From the NCBI GenBank assembly GCA_001899685.1, contig MKWG01000046.1, positions 124,001 to 188,000 of the forward strand: DNA of 64,000 bases. Reading direction: 5' to 3'. Position numbers and translations under genes: made by a program. How positions within the stretch are numbered: position 1 is the stretch's first letter; every line of letters begins with the position of its first letter. Below are positions 44,275 through 53,199 of this stretch, one piece after another. Origin of the DNA: Sphingobacteriales bacterium 44-15. GTDB taxonomy: Bacteria; Bacteroidota; Bacteroidia; Chitinophagales; Chitinophagaceae. Below the pieces are notes generated by a model. It had not been told where the DNA came from. It saw nothing but the letters and a program-made list of their open reading frames with translations, and ran no database searches.

Positions 44275-45315
44275 ATGTATATACGCGCAGCGGCAGGCAT
44301 ATCACCCCAGTCATCATTTGAGCAGATACTCGCGGATCCTGTCCCGGTAACGGGCAGCAGGCTGCAATGTATGGAGCCTGATTATGCAAAGCTGATAGAT
44401 CCTAAAATGATCCGCCGTATGAGCCGGATCATAAAAATGGGTGTGGCTGCCGCCATACAATGCCTGGAGGAAGCGGGGGAGAGGATGCCGGATGCTATCA
44501 TCGCCGGTACTGCTTATGGCTGTCTTGGCGATACGGAAGTATTTTTGCAAAAGATGGTGGAGAATGATGAGCAGCTACTCACGCCTACCGCGTTTATTCA
44601 ATCTACGCACAACACCGTGGCGGCACAGATCGCCCTGCTGCTGAAATGCCACAGCTACAATAATACCTTCGTGCACCGGGGCTTTTCTTTTGAAAACGCG
44701 ATGACAGACGCTTTGAGCCTGCTGAAAGATGGGCAAATGAAAACGGTGCTTGCAGGGGGAATAGATGAAATAACAGATACCAGCCACACCATACTCAAAA
44801 GGTTTGGGCTGTATAAAAAAGAGCCTTTCCCGGCGGGGAACATTTTTCAAACCGGGTCAAAAGGTACCATTGCAGGCGAAGGCGCCTCATTTTTTGTATT
44901 GCAGTCTGAGGCTTCCGGCAACGACTATGCGCAGTTGACAGGGATGGATACCTTTTATAAGCCGGCTTCCGGGGAAGAGATCCGGCAGCATATAAGCGCC
45001 TTCCTCGAAAGACAAAATATTAACAGGGAGGATATAGATCTTGTAATAAGCGGCGAGAACGGCGATATGAAAAATGATGCCGTGTATGATATGGTATATC
45101 AAACGGTATTAAGCGGTATTGCTCATATACCATTCAAGCATTTATCCGGAGAATATCCCACCGCATCGGCTTTTGCCCTGTGGCTTGCTGCCAATATCCT
45201 GAAGGCAGGAAAGCTGCCGGGTGGCATACAAACCAAAAAAACGCCGGTGACAGTGCTTATCTATAATCATTACCAGCATATTTATCATTCCCTATACCTG
45301 CTCGCCGCATGCTGA
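44275..45315 (+). CDS. Ketosynthase-like chain-length factor with lost active site, locus B
   Basis: A 346-residue KS-fold protein directly after a complete KS gene. The cysteine position is replaced by HRGFSFENA (NTFVHRGFSFENA), and the second and third histidine motifs read SGENGDMKND and KHLSGEYPTASA, so the triad is destroyed. Other KS features remain (PTAFIQSTHNTVAAQIA, VLAGGIDEITD). This matches KS beta/CLF partners of type II systems, including CLF-like subunits of aryl-polyene clusters, which set chain length as heterodimers. It overlaps the downstream gene by 7 bases. Confidence 0.82.
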   Translation: MYIRAAAGISPQSSFEQILADPVPVTGSRLQCMEPDYAKLIDPKMIRRMSRIIKMGVAAAIQCLEEAGERMPDAIIAGTAYGCLGDTEVFLQKMVENDEQLLTPTAFIQSTHNTVAAQIALLLKCHSYNNTFVHRGFSFENAMTDALSLLKDGQMKTVLAGGIDEITDTSHTILKRFGLYKKEPFPAGNIFQTGSKGTIAGEGASFFVLQSEASGNDYAQLTGMDTFYKPASGEEIRQHISAFLERQNINREDIDLVISGENGDMKNDAVYDMVYQTVLSGIAHIPFKHLSGEYPTASAFALWLAANILKAGKLPGGIQTKKTPVTVLIYNHYQHIYHSLYLLAAC

Positions 45316-46082
45316 ACTTCAATAATATCAATATCGTTTTTATTGCACTGCTGATAGCGCTGATAGGCTATCATTTTTTTTACGGGCTTCCCTGGTATGT
45401 ATTTGTGCTGTTGCTGTTAGTATACCTCTCACTGCTTTTTTACGGCAGTTACAATGTGCGGTCTAATTTTTATGTGAAGACTGTATCCTCCGCAGATACC
45501 TCAAAAATGCAGATCGCTATAAGCTTTGACGATGGTCCTTCCACAACCTATACGCCACAGATCCTTGAAATATTAAAGCATCATAATATACAGGCGGCAT
45601 TTTTTTGCATAGGCAAAAGAATTGCTGAGAATGAAGCATTGCTTCAACGGGTGCACGATGAAGGCCATATTATCGGTAATCACAGCTATTCACACGATCT
45701 GTGGTTTGATCTTTTTTCTGCCGGCAAGATGACGGAAGACCTTTTCAGGATGAACAGGGCAATGAAGAAAGTCATTGGTGTAGAGCCAAGATTGTTCCGC
45801 CCTCCGTATGGGGTGACCAATCCCAACCTGAAAAAAGCGATCCTGAAGGGAAAATTTATCCCGGTTGGATGGAGTGTCCGCTCTATGGATACGGTGATCA
45901 AAGATGCCGGGAAGCTATTGGAAAAAGTTACCGGATCGTTAAAACCCGGTGCGGTCATTTTATTTCATGATACCTGCAAATCCACGCTGGATATGCTTCC
46001 GGCATTTATAGCGCATGCAAGGCAAAAAGGCTACAACATTATACGATTAGACAAATTACTTAACTTGGAGCCTTATGCGTAA
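45309..46082 (+). CDS. Polysaccharide deacetylase (NodB) family protein, locus B
   Basis: A 257-residue protein. N-terminal membrane segments (FIALLIALIGYHFFYGLPWYVFVLLLLVYLSLLFYG) are followed by a NodB domain with AISFDDGPSTTYTPQIL, HSYSHD (His-His metal ligands) and RLFRPPYGVTNP; PGAVILFHDTC closes the domain. Members deacetylate sugar N-acetyl or O-acetyl groups in the periplasm. Its presence in pigment clusters of this phylum is known by gene order but its role there is unexplained. It overlaps both neighbouring genes. Confidence 0.88.
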   Translation: MLNFNNINIVFIALLIALIGYHFFYGLPWYVFVLLLLVYLSLLFYGSYNVRSNFYVKTVSSADTSKMQIAISFDDGPSTTYTPQILEILKHHNIQAAFFCIGKRIAENEALLQRVHDEGHIIGNHSYSHDLWFDLFSAGKMTEDLFRMNRAMKKVIGVEPRLFRPPYGVTNPNLKKAILKGKFIPVGWSVRSMDTVIKDAGKLLEKVTGSLKPGAVILFHDTCKSTLDMLPAFIAHARQKGYNIIRLDKLLNLEPYA

Positions 46083-46710
46083 CCTTATTCTCATTTGTGT
46101 TTTAATAATGGCAGCCTTCCATGTCAGCGCCCAGTACCCGGGTTATACGGCGATAAAAGATATCAACGCTTTTCAAACAGGTTTTGCCGCCGCCTCTCAA
46201 AAGACCACTTCCATCAAAAGTGATTTTGTACAGGAGAAAAACCTCAGCCTGCTTGCGGATAAGATCGTTTCCAAAGGAAAGTTCTGGTTTAAAAAAGAGA
46301 ATATGGTGCGCATGGAATACACCCAGCCTTTTCAGTATCTTATGATCATTAACGGGCAGAATATTTATGTAAAAGACAGCCAGAAGGAAAACAAAATATC
46401 TGCCAAATCCAATAAGCTGTTCCAGCAGATCAATAAAATAATTATAGATTGTGTGAAAGGAGAGGCTTTAGAAAGCGGGGACTTCAATACAAGGATATTT
46501 GAAGGAAAGGAAAGCTACCTGGCAGAGCTCAGCCCTGTGAATAAAAACCTGCAGGCGCTTTTCAAAAACATTAATGTGATTGTAGAAAAGAAAAATTATG
46601 AAGTTACCGGCATCGAAATGCATGAGCCTTCCGGTGATAACACGATCATACATTTTAATAACAGGCAATTGAACACTACACTCCCAGATGCGCTTTTTGC
46701 TGTTCATTAG
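46075..46710 (+). CDS. LolA-like outer-membrane lipoprotein carrier, locus B
   Basis: A 211-residue periplasmic LolA-type protein with signal peptide (ILICVLIMAAFHVSAQ). The LolA fold is shown by TTSIKSDFVQEKNLSLLADKIVSKGKFWFKKENMVRMEYTQPFQYLMIINGQNIYV and a C-terminal hydrophobic beta sheet. In aryl-polyene and flexirubin clusters a LolA homologue ferries the finished lipid-like pigment toward the outer membrane; no LolB or MMPL exporter is seen here. It overlaps the deacetylase gene by 8 bases. Confidence 0.85.
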   Translation: MRNLILICVLIMAAFHVSAQYPGYTAIKDINAFQTGFAAASQKTTSIKSDFVQEKNLSLLADKIVSKGKFWFKKENMVRMEYTQPFQYLMIINGQNIYVKDSQKENKISAKSNKLFQQINKIIIDCVKGEALESGDFNTRIFEGKESYLAELSPVNKNLQALFKNINVIVEKKNYEVTGIEMHEPSGDNTIIHFNNRQLNTTLPDALFAVH

Positions 46711-47320
46711 TGGTATATGCATGTTGGCAGCTTACTCTTCCTGCTCTACAGCTTACAAGGGGCTTCAGGCAGAGGGAGAGAATGATTGTATGGCCTCTTT
46801 TAAGCCGGCTTTCTCCCGGGCATTGTATAATACCAATGTGAACGTGGTGGGTAAACATCTCAGTGGTCTCCTTATCATCAAGACTATGCCCGACAGCAGT
46901 GTGCGTATGGTATTTTCTAATGAAGCGGGGTTCAAGTTTTTTGATTTCGGGTTTAAGAAAGATGATTTTACCGTGTATTATATTTTTGACCAGATGAATA
47001 AAAAATCTGTGATCAAAACGCTCAGGAAAGATTTCCAGTTGGTGCTGATGACGCATCTGCAATCATCAAATCGCTATTTCATTGAGAAGAATGATGGTTA
47101 TTATCATAGTTTCCGGGATGGGCAAGATTATTATCACTATGTTACTGATGCTTCCTGTAAAGAATTACTGCGAATGGAAAGAGCCGGCAGGCGCAAAAAA
47201 GTAATGGAAGCTGTCATGCAGGATTACCGGAATGGCATACCGGATACTATCGGAATAAAACACAGCAACTTCAGCTTCACCATAGAACTTAAACGTATAC
47301 ACGATGCTCCTGATCAATGA
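46688..47320 (+). CDS. Hypothetical outer-membrane lipoprotein, locus B
   Basis: A 210-residue protein with a lipobox signal (LLFISGICMLAAYSSC). The mature part has short beta strands (KHLSGLLIIKTMPDSSVRMVFSNEAGFKFFDFGF), a pattern of LolA/LolB-like or DUF3261/DUF4292-like lipoproteins; I cannot assign it more precisely. It overlaps lolA (23 bp) and the dehydratase gene (17 bp), so it belongs to the locus. It may receive the pigment from the LolA-like carrier at the outer membrane (inference). Confidence 0.7.
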   Translation: MRFLLFISGICMLAAYSSCSTAYKGLQAEGENDCMASFKPAFSRALYNTNVNVVGKHLSGLLIIKTMPDSSVRMVFSNEAGFKFFDFGFKKDDFTVYYIFDQMNKKSVIKTLRKDFQLVLMTHLQSSNRYFIEKNDGYYHSFRDGQDYYHYVTDASCKELLRMERAGRRKKVMEAVMQDYRNGIPDTIGIKHSNFSFTIELKRIHDAPDQ

Positions 47321-47684
47321 TTTCTTTTACCTTCAGTCATCTTCACATACCGATGGAACTATAGCTGCGCAGCTTCGGCTCAATGCAGCGCACAGGATAT
47401 TCGAAGGACATTTCCCGGGGCAGCCTGTAGTGCCGGGAGTGTGCATGGTGCAAATAATAAAGGAAATACTTGAAGCTGCTTTGGGCAAAACGCTTCAGTT
47501 GAGAAAAGCCGATCATATCAAGTTCCTTGCTGTGATTGACCCGCAGAAGTCAGCCGACGTAGATGCTGCTATCCGCTATACCTGTTCGGAAGACATCTAT
47601 GAAGTAACAGCGTCGCTCTTTAAAGAGGGTACTGTCTATGTAAAGCTTAGAGGTAATTTCACTGTATCAGGCAGATCTTCCTGA
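47304..47684 (+). CDS. 3-hydroxyacyl-ACP dehydratase (FabZ-like, ApeI type), last gene of locus B
   Basis: A 126-residue hotdog protein with the complete FabZ signature HRIFEGHFPGQPVVPGVCMVQIIKE; the catalytic histidine is H36. It performs the dehydration step that creates the conjugated double bonds of the polyene. It is the partner of the divergent hotdog gene at the start of the locus, which lacks that histidine. The locus ends here; a hairpin lies 225 bp downstream. Confidence 0.88.
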   Translation: MLLINDFFYLQSSSHTDGTIAAQLRLNAAHRIFEGHFPGQPVVPGVCMVQIIKEILEAALGKTLQLRKADHIKFLAVIDPQKSADVDAAIRYTCSEDIYEVTASLFKEGTVYVKLRGNFTVSGRSS

Positions 47685-47908
47685 ATATTTTGGTCACGCA
47701 ACGATTCATACCGGATGCTTATGAAAAAGGAATAACCTGCACAGGAAAAGCAGTTTGGAAAATTATAGCAACGGCCCGGGTGTCTGTAGTGTTGCAGGTA
47801 TTCCGTATCCCAATTTAAGTAATTATTGTTATAATCCTGATACATTTCAAATTATATGGGCTGTTTCTCAGCAAAACGGGGGAGATACCCTCGCTTTTTA
47901 GCCGCAGG

Positions 47909-47935
47909 GTTTCCAACCTTCAAAAGGTTGGAAAC
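47909..47935 (+). terminator. Strong hairpin downstream of locus B
   Basis: GTTTCCAACCTT pairs perfectly with AAGGTTGGAAAC around a CAA loop, then TCTTTTCC. It may terminate locus B or be a small dispersed repeat. The rest of the 47685-48294 gap (610 bp) holds no gene; it contains two copies of GCAATCCCAAC (48167 and 48193) in what looks like a degenerate repeat patch. Confidence 0.5.
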
Positions 47936-48294
47936 TCTTTTCCACTTTTGAATTATCGCGAAAGTTATAAAATCATGAGCTTGTTGACCTCATTTCGACG
48001 GGGCCAAACGCGAACACTATAAATTATCAGGAGATTGCTTCTCCCGCAGCAACATTCATTCATTTCAAATGTTGATGCTGGTGGGTTGTAAAGACGGTAA
48101 ATGGTTGAGTTAATGTATACTTTACTTTGGTGCTGGTTTTAAAAACAGAACACTTTTGTCTTTGCAATCCCAACCGAAGGTCGGGAGAAGCAATCCCAAC
48201 TTCACTACCGCAACGATTGAAACCCCAGCTAATTGTTAACTCTAAATGACGCAAGAGTATTTTGTTTTTCTCTTTTCCTGCTTATACGGTCTTG

Positions 48295-48795
48295 TCAGAC
48301 GGTTTTAATAAAATAAAGGCAAAGGATTACAAATATTATGATATCGGTCCACAACGCAAACTTTTCATTGGCCCCCGCAGGCTTTTTTATTAGATGTAAA
48401 AGCCCTGCCAGTGCATAGTATATCCCGCTGGCAAAGGCACTGACAACTCGCCATTCAGGTTTGAAGAGCGAAACAAGCCCAACCAGTCCAAAGCACAGGT
48501 TGGCAAAGCCTAACTCAATAACAATTGGAAAACAATCCGGATTGTCAATATGAAAAATCTCTTTTGCGGTGAAAGCAGGTTTTGTTGTCTGCCGGATACC
48601 GGCCAGAAAAAGCCGGAGACCCACTGCAGAGAAGATAAACCACTTGCCGAACAACGTAAATGACAGGCTTAGTCCGCTGATCAGGTGCTCAATGATCCAG
48701 GCGCCTACAGGCAAAATAAAGGTCAGTAGGGAAACAATTATTAAATATTGTTTGTTTACATCAGAGCGTTCCTGGGGATTGTCACGGACTGTCAT
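48295..48795 (-). CDS. Small integral membrane protein (DUF6790-like)
   Basis: A 166-residue protein, preferred start MTVRDNPQERSDVNKQ at 48795 (an upstream ATG at 48837 is less likely). It has about four transmembrane helices (LIIVSLLTFILPVGAWIIEHL, LFGKWFIFSAVGLRLFLAG, ELGFANLCFGLVGLVSLF, WTDIIIFVILCLYFI). The ELGFANLxFGxxG segment resembles the DUF6790 family. No function is known. It is on the same strand as, but downstream of, the symporter gene. Confidence 0.65.
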   Translation of the reverse strand: MTVRDNPQERSDVNKQYLIIVSLLTFILPVGAWIIEHLISGLSLSFTLFGKWFIFSAVGLRLFLAGIRQTTKPAFTAKEIFHIDNPDCFPIVIELGFANLCFGLVGLVSLFKPEWRVVSAFASGIYYALAGLLHLIKKPAGANEKFALWTDIIIFVILCLYFIKTV

Positions 48796-48909
48796 TATAC
48801 GAATTTGTTGAAGTGCTGCTGTTACCGGTTGAAGCAACCATTATAAAAGTATTACAATCCTCCCGCTTCCCGATAAAATTTTGAGACATTGTGGCATACG
48901 AGTTTTATT

Positions 48910-50574
48910 TCAAATCACCTTCCTTTTCGCAGCCTTCCATACCAGGAATGAAATGACCAGGATGCAAAGCCCGACATATGCGGCTACCATCCCGTTGTTC
49001 GCGATCATGCCTAATAAAGCGATACCTGCGCCTACAACAGCTATGGAGGCTGCGATTACTTTTATGCCAAATGTATTTTGCGTTGTTGCATCGTTGGTAT
49101 GAAGCTCCGGTGTAACAGTGTCATGACTTTTCTCAGCCCGGATAAAATTGTGAACAGCTTCTTTTCCTGCTAACCAGTAATATACTTCCCAGCACAAAAG
49201 CACAAATACGGGTATGCCTACTCCAAGGCTTGTTTCCCACACACGGTCGAGCTTATGACCAATAAGCTCAACCGGGAAAAGTTTTAATGCAAGGCTTATC
49301 ACCAGGCCTGCCAGTGAAGCAGACACCACAGATGCCGCTGTCTGCCGCTTTGAATACAAAGTCCAGATGATGGGGGCAAACAATGCGCCGCCTGCGATGG
49401 AGGCAGTTGCCAGAACCATTTCAACAATACCGCCTATCCGGGGTACCAGCATGGCAATACCTATGGTAATAGCGCCGAACAACACTGTGAACATCCTTGC
49501 CATCAGGATCAGTTGCTTTTCGCCAGCCTTTTTATTGATCAGCTTTTTATATACATCATGTGCAAATACCACAGCCATCATATTAATGGTAGTATTGGCT
49601 TTGCTTGCGCTTGCTGATATCATGCCCGACAGTACCAACCCAATCAAGCCGGCAGGCAATACTTTCTCGCAGAGCATCATGTAAGCTCCCTCCGGCTCAA
49701 GCCCTGTAAGGTCAGGATTGATGACACGATACAGCATCGGCGGCAGCATCCAGATAAACGGGCTTATAAAATATAACAGGCTGAACAGGTAAGCTACTTT
49801 CTTTGCATTCCGCTCATTCGATACGCTGGTATACCGCTGCACATAGGCCCAGTTCCCCCCGATATATACCGTCTGGTAGGCAAGAAAAGCAAGGAAAAAT
49901 CCGAAAGAATATTCACTGTTGAAAAATTTGAAGAAGCCTTCAGGGGCGCTTTGTGTAAAGTTGTGCATGCCGCCCACATCTTTCAGCGCAATAGGTACTA
50001 AAATGCATACTGCTGCGGAAAGGATCACGAACTGCACCACATCGGTGACCAGCACTGCCCACAGGCCACCTGCCGAGGTATATAAAATAATAATCCCACC
50101 GATAATGAGTATGCACGTATTAAGCGAGAGTGGTGTGGCTACGCTTACCATTTTCCCTACCGGGTATAGCACAGATGCAGTAGTGAACAAGCCATGCAGC
50201 ATGATGAGGAAAGTATAGAACTGCTGTGTTTTGTTGCCCAGCCTTTTGCCGATATATTCAGCAGCGGTTACCACGCCGGTCCGCTTCCATTTGGCGGCAA
50301 TAAAAAACGCAACCAGCAAGCCGCCGAATACCATTGTCAGTTGTATGCCGTTGGCAACAAATCCGCTTTTGTATGCTATAGACCCCCATACCACAAAAGT
50401 GCCTGCAGAAAAATAGCTGATGAATAAAGAAATGCTGTTGATCCACCAGGGTGTAGCGCCTCCCGCTTCAAAAAACGCGGAAGAATTTTTGCTGCCTACC
50501 CTTGTAAACATCATGCCGATACCTAATATTAACAGGGCAAAAACGGCCATTACTGTAAAATCAAGATTTCCCAT
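48910..50574 (-). CDS. Sodium/solute symporter (SLC5 family)
   Basis: A 554-residue SSS-family transporter with about 14 membrane segments. It starts NLDFTVMAVFALLILGIGMMFTRVGSKNSSAFFEAGG, and further motifs are IYTSAGGLWAVLVTDVVQFVIL (Na+/substrate region), GMISASASKANTTINMMAVVFAHDVYK and VPRIGGIVEMVLATASIAGGALFAPI. The first helix belongs to the outward fold of SLC5. As the last gene of the six-gene operon it probably imports the monosaccharide or uronic acid released by the other proteins. The substrate is inference. Confidence 0.87.
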   Translation of the reverse strand: MGNLDFTVMAVFALLILGIGMMFTRVGSKNSSAFFEAGGATPWWINSISLFISYFSAGTFVVWGSIAYKSGFVANGIQLTMVFGGLLVAFFIAAKWKRTGVVTAAEYIGKRLGNKTQQFYTFLIMLHGLFTTASVLYPVGKMVSVATPLSLNTCILIIGGIIILYTSAGGLWAVLVTDVVQFVILSAAVCILVPIALKDVGGMHNFTQSAPEGFFKFFNSEYSFGFFLAFLAYQTVYIGGNWAYVQRYTSVSNERNAKKVAYLFSLLYFISPFIWMLPPMLYRVINPDLTGLEPEGAYMMLCEKVLPAGLIGLVLSGMISASASKANTTINMMAVVFAHDVYKKLINKKAGEKQLILMARMFTVLFGAITIGIAMLVPRIGGIVEMVLATASIAGGALFAPIIWTLYSKRQTAASVVSASLAGLVISLALKLFPVELIGHKLDRVWETSLGVGIPVFVLLCWEVYYWLAGKEAVHNFIRAEKSHDTVTPELHTNDATTQNTFGIKVIAASIAVVGAGIALLGMIANNGMVAAYVGLCILVISFLVWKAAKRKVI

Positions 50575-50591
50575 TATTTTCTATTAGGCTT

Positions 50592-53159
50592 TTATTGAAG
50601 TTGGAATACCTGCAATCCGTAAGGTCCCAGGCTCACCTGCCTGCCGGTGCTGAAATTTTCTTTTGACTTTGCAGTAATATTTATTACTTCTTTATTGGTG
50701 AACGGGATTTCATTCTTCACCATTGTTTCGTTTATAGTTATAGCTGCAGTTGTTTGTTCACCGGTATCATTCATTACAATAATAAACAGGCTTTTGTTGT
50801 CTGTACTTTTGGCAACAATATATTCCACATCAGGATTGTTGCTGACGATAAGTCCCGTACGGCTGATGAGTGTAGCCGGCTGCCCGTAGATCTTCCCGGC
50901 TGCAAAACCATAGGATTGATGTGGACCTACTTTGGGTGTAACAAAGCCTCTCGGGAAAACGATATTATCGCCGGAGCGCATTTGTGCTTCCGATAAAAGA
51001 TAATCAGTTATCCATCCGATCTGCCACCAGGCGTGGTGCGGATACGGCCCGGCGCCTTTATTCATCGCCGACCAGTAATAAGATGCCACGCTGGTAGCGC
51101 TGTCAACAAAAGCGTCCCTTCCGATAGCTGCAGCTCTTGCCATTGTTATAAAGAGACTGTCTTTTGTCAGTTCAAACATCCGCACAAACATGCCTGCATG
51201 GCTACACAACAGGATAGGACCGGCTCCATTGGCAGAGCCCAGTATACCGCCATGCTCAAAGCTTACACCTGATTGTGATATCTGCCAGTCTTTGCGGGGA
51301 ATGCCGTTCACTGATTTTTCTTTTTCATTTGCGACAGGATGAGTATATATGGAGCTAAGATATATGGTTGCCGCTTTTATTGCCGCTTGTTTATATTCAT
51401 TGTCTTTTGTTATTTCAAACAGGTCCATGAATGCCTGTGCTGTCTGCGCAGTAGCAAAATCTGGGGCATAGCGGGCATCACCGCATACCCCGATAAAGCT
51501 GCCTTTTTCAACGCCGTTTGTAATATACCATTGGGCGCCTTTAACAGCAGCATCAAGATATTTCCGGTCTTTTAAAATGCGGTAGGCGACCAGTAACCCG
51601 TAGAAAGTGGGACGGAGGTCTTTCAGATCGGTAAACAACGGACGGTGAGTGAATTTATCGTAAGCAACTTCCCAGCTTCCATCGGGCTTTTGCCATTTGA
51701 GCAACAGGTCTGCGCCCAGCCTGAGCTTTTCTTTAAGCATGGTATTGCCTGGTTCAAACAACAGTATGTTGCCCATGTCGAGCATGATATAGTATGTAAG
51801 GCTTACAGGCTCCACGAATTCGCCCCATTCTTCTGTAAAGCGCCGGCTTTTGGCAAGATAGTACTGGCCGATTGCCGCGCCTTTAAAAAAACCGGTATCT
51901 GCCTGCTGCGCCAGCTTAAAGTTTAGTGCATAGGGCAATACGCTGTCCAGCAGGAACCTGTCATTGGTAGTGTGCGCCAGCATCCACATGGCCCCGTAAT
52001 CGGAGTTTTTTATGGCGTCCTTATTGGAGCCTACCACGCCGCCAAGATAGGATTGACCACCGATCTTTAAGCCCTTATATTCTTCAATATTCCACAGGGA
52101 GGTTTTCCTGTCTTTCAGGTATTCATGCATGTGTTCCACCCTGCTCACCAGCGATTGTTTATTATGCCTTAGCTTGAGCGTTTTGCTGAAAGCGTATACA
52201 TCATTTGCAATATGCGCAAGCAGCCTGCTCCAGTCTTTGTTGGTAAAGGAATACCGGAAGGAATAGCTGATAGTATCATTTGCAGAAAGCAGGGAGTGCG
52301 ATTCACCCAAAACAGGATAATATATGGTAGGAGAAAACATGGCTTTCCTGTTCATGTGCGACAGTCCCACGAACCAGTTTTGATGAGTATTCTTATCATA
52401 TTCCCAGGGATCCCTTGCAAGACCCGGTTGCGGAGCAACACAAAAGGATACGTTTTGATTAGTGCTGATGATGGGAGCTAAAGTACTGGCACAACGTTCA
52501 CGGTACACCACAGGCAGGGGGGGAATGCCCTGCCCGTAACCATAGCCCAAAATGAAATTATCTGCAATATGCTTGCCCTGGAAATATCCCGGCATGGTCG
52601 CCCATGTTATATCGCCGGCTTTAACAGTGGCAATGGATGGGCTGGCAAGAGAGTAATAGCCTTCCTGTTTACATTGCAATTTTTGTTCAATAATAATATC
52701 TCCACTGTATGTATCATCTATACGCCATGTGCTGGTAATAGTGGCTACAGGCGTTTCGCTGGTGAATATGATGCTGTTGTTCGATTGCTTTGCCGATGAA
52801 GGGTAAAAATAAAATGCCTTTCCGGCAGTGTTCAGTGCAACCGGAGAAGTAGCCTGTCTCCAGCCATTGACCTGGTATCTGTACGTCGTATCAGGCCATG
52901 CTTTGCCGGTTATTGTTTTAAAAATGGTATCCGGTTGCGCCGGCGGTTTTTGTTCATCGTACAGCAAAGTATATTCCCCGGAAGGATGCTGTATGTTTGT
53001 CCATTTCCCATTGTTCAAGAAAAGCAATTTGCTGAGCGCCCAGCCATTGGCAGACTTTTTCCATTCCAGCCTTAGTTGCCTGCCTGAAAGTGTAAGCTGG
53101 TTTTGAGAAAATGAGCGGACGCTTAAAAACAACAATGCTGTAAAAATGATTTTTTTCAT
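50592..53159 (-). CDS. Secreted (alpha/alpha)-toroid-like carbohydrate-active protein
   Basis: An 855-residue protein with signal peptide (MKKIIFTALLFLSVRSFSQ). The N-terminal ~300 residues are beta-rich (KTITGKAWPDTTYRYQV, PVATITSTWRIDD). From about residue 340 helical repeats appear (YALNFKLAQQADTGFF, LLLKWQKPDGSWEVAYDKFTHRP, AVKGAQWYITNGVEKGSFIGV, KAATIYLSSI), a pattern of (alpha/alpha) barrel glycosidases and lyases. I do not recognise the exact family. The C-terminus is beta again. Its place between FAD oxidoreductase and symporter genes suggests it attacks or binds the operon's substrate. The catalytic residues are not identifiable. Confidence 0.7.
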   Translation of the reverse strand: MKKIIFTALLFLSVRSFSQNQLTLSGRQLRLEWKKSANGWALSKLLFLNNGKWTNIQHPSGEYTLLYDEQKPPAQPDTIFKTITGKAWPDTTYRYQVNGWRQATSPVALNTAGKAFYFYPSSAKQSNNSIIFTSETPVATITSTWRIDDTYSGDIIIEQKLQCKQEGYYSLASPSIATVKAGDITWATMPGYFQGKHIADNFILGYGYGQGIPPLPVVYRERCASTLAPIISTNQNVSFCVAPQPGLARDPWEYDKNTHQNWFVGLSHMNRKAMFSPTIYYPVLGESHSLLSANDTISYSFRYSFTNKDWSRLLAHIANDVYAFSKTLKLRHNKQSLVSRVEHMHEYLKDRKTSLWNIEEYKGLKIGGQSYLGGVVGSNKDAIKNSDYGAMWMLAHTTNDRFLLDSVLPYALNFKLAQQADTGFFKGAAIGQYYLAKSRRFTEEWGEFVEPVSLTYYIMLDMGNILLFEPGNTMLKEKLRLGADLLLKWQKPDGSWEVAYDKFTHRPLFTDLKDLRPTFYGLLVAYRILKDRKYLDAAVKGAQWYITNGVEKGSFIGVCGDARYAPDFATAQTAQAFMDLFEITKDNEYKQAAIKAATIYLSSIYTHPVANEKEKSVNGIPRKDWQISQSGVSFEHGGILGSANGAGPILLCSHAGMFVRMFELTKDSLFITMARAAAIGRDAFVDSATSVASYYWSAMNKGAGPYPHHAWWQIGWITDYLLSEAQMRSGDNIVFPRGFVTPKVGPHQSYGFAAGKIYGQPATLISRTGLIVSNNPDVEYIVAKSTDNKSLFIIVMNDTGEQTTAAITINETMVKNEIPFTNKEVINITAKSKENFSTGRQVSLGPYGLQVFQLQ

Positions 53160-53199
53160 ACGCAGTATTTCAATCAGTATGGTAATGATTTTTTATTGG

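Noticed and set aside
48060-48254. Minus-strand frame of 64 codons in the gap after locus B
   Set aside because: Low-complexity and cysteine/arginine-rich with repeated words (GCAATCCCAAC twice); looks like a degenerate repeat patch or mobile-element relic, not a gene.
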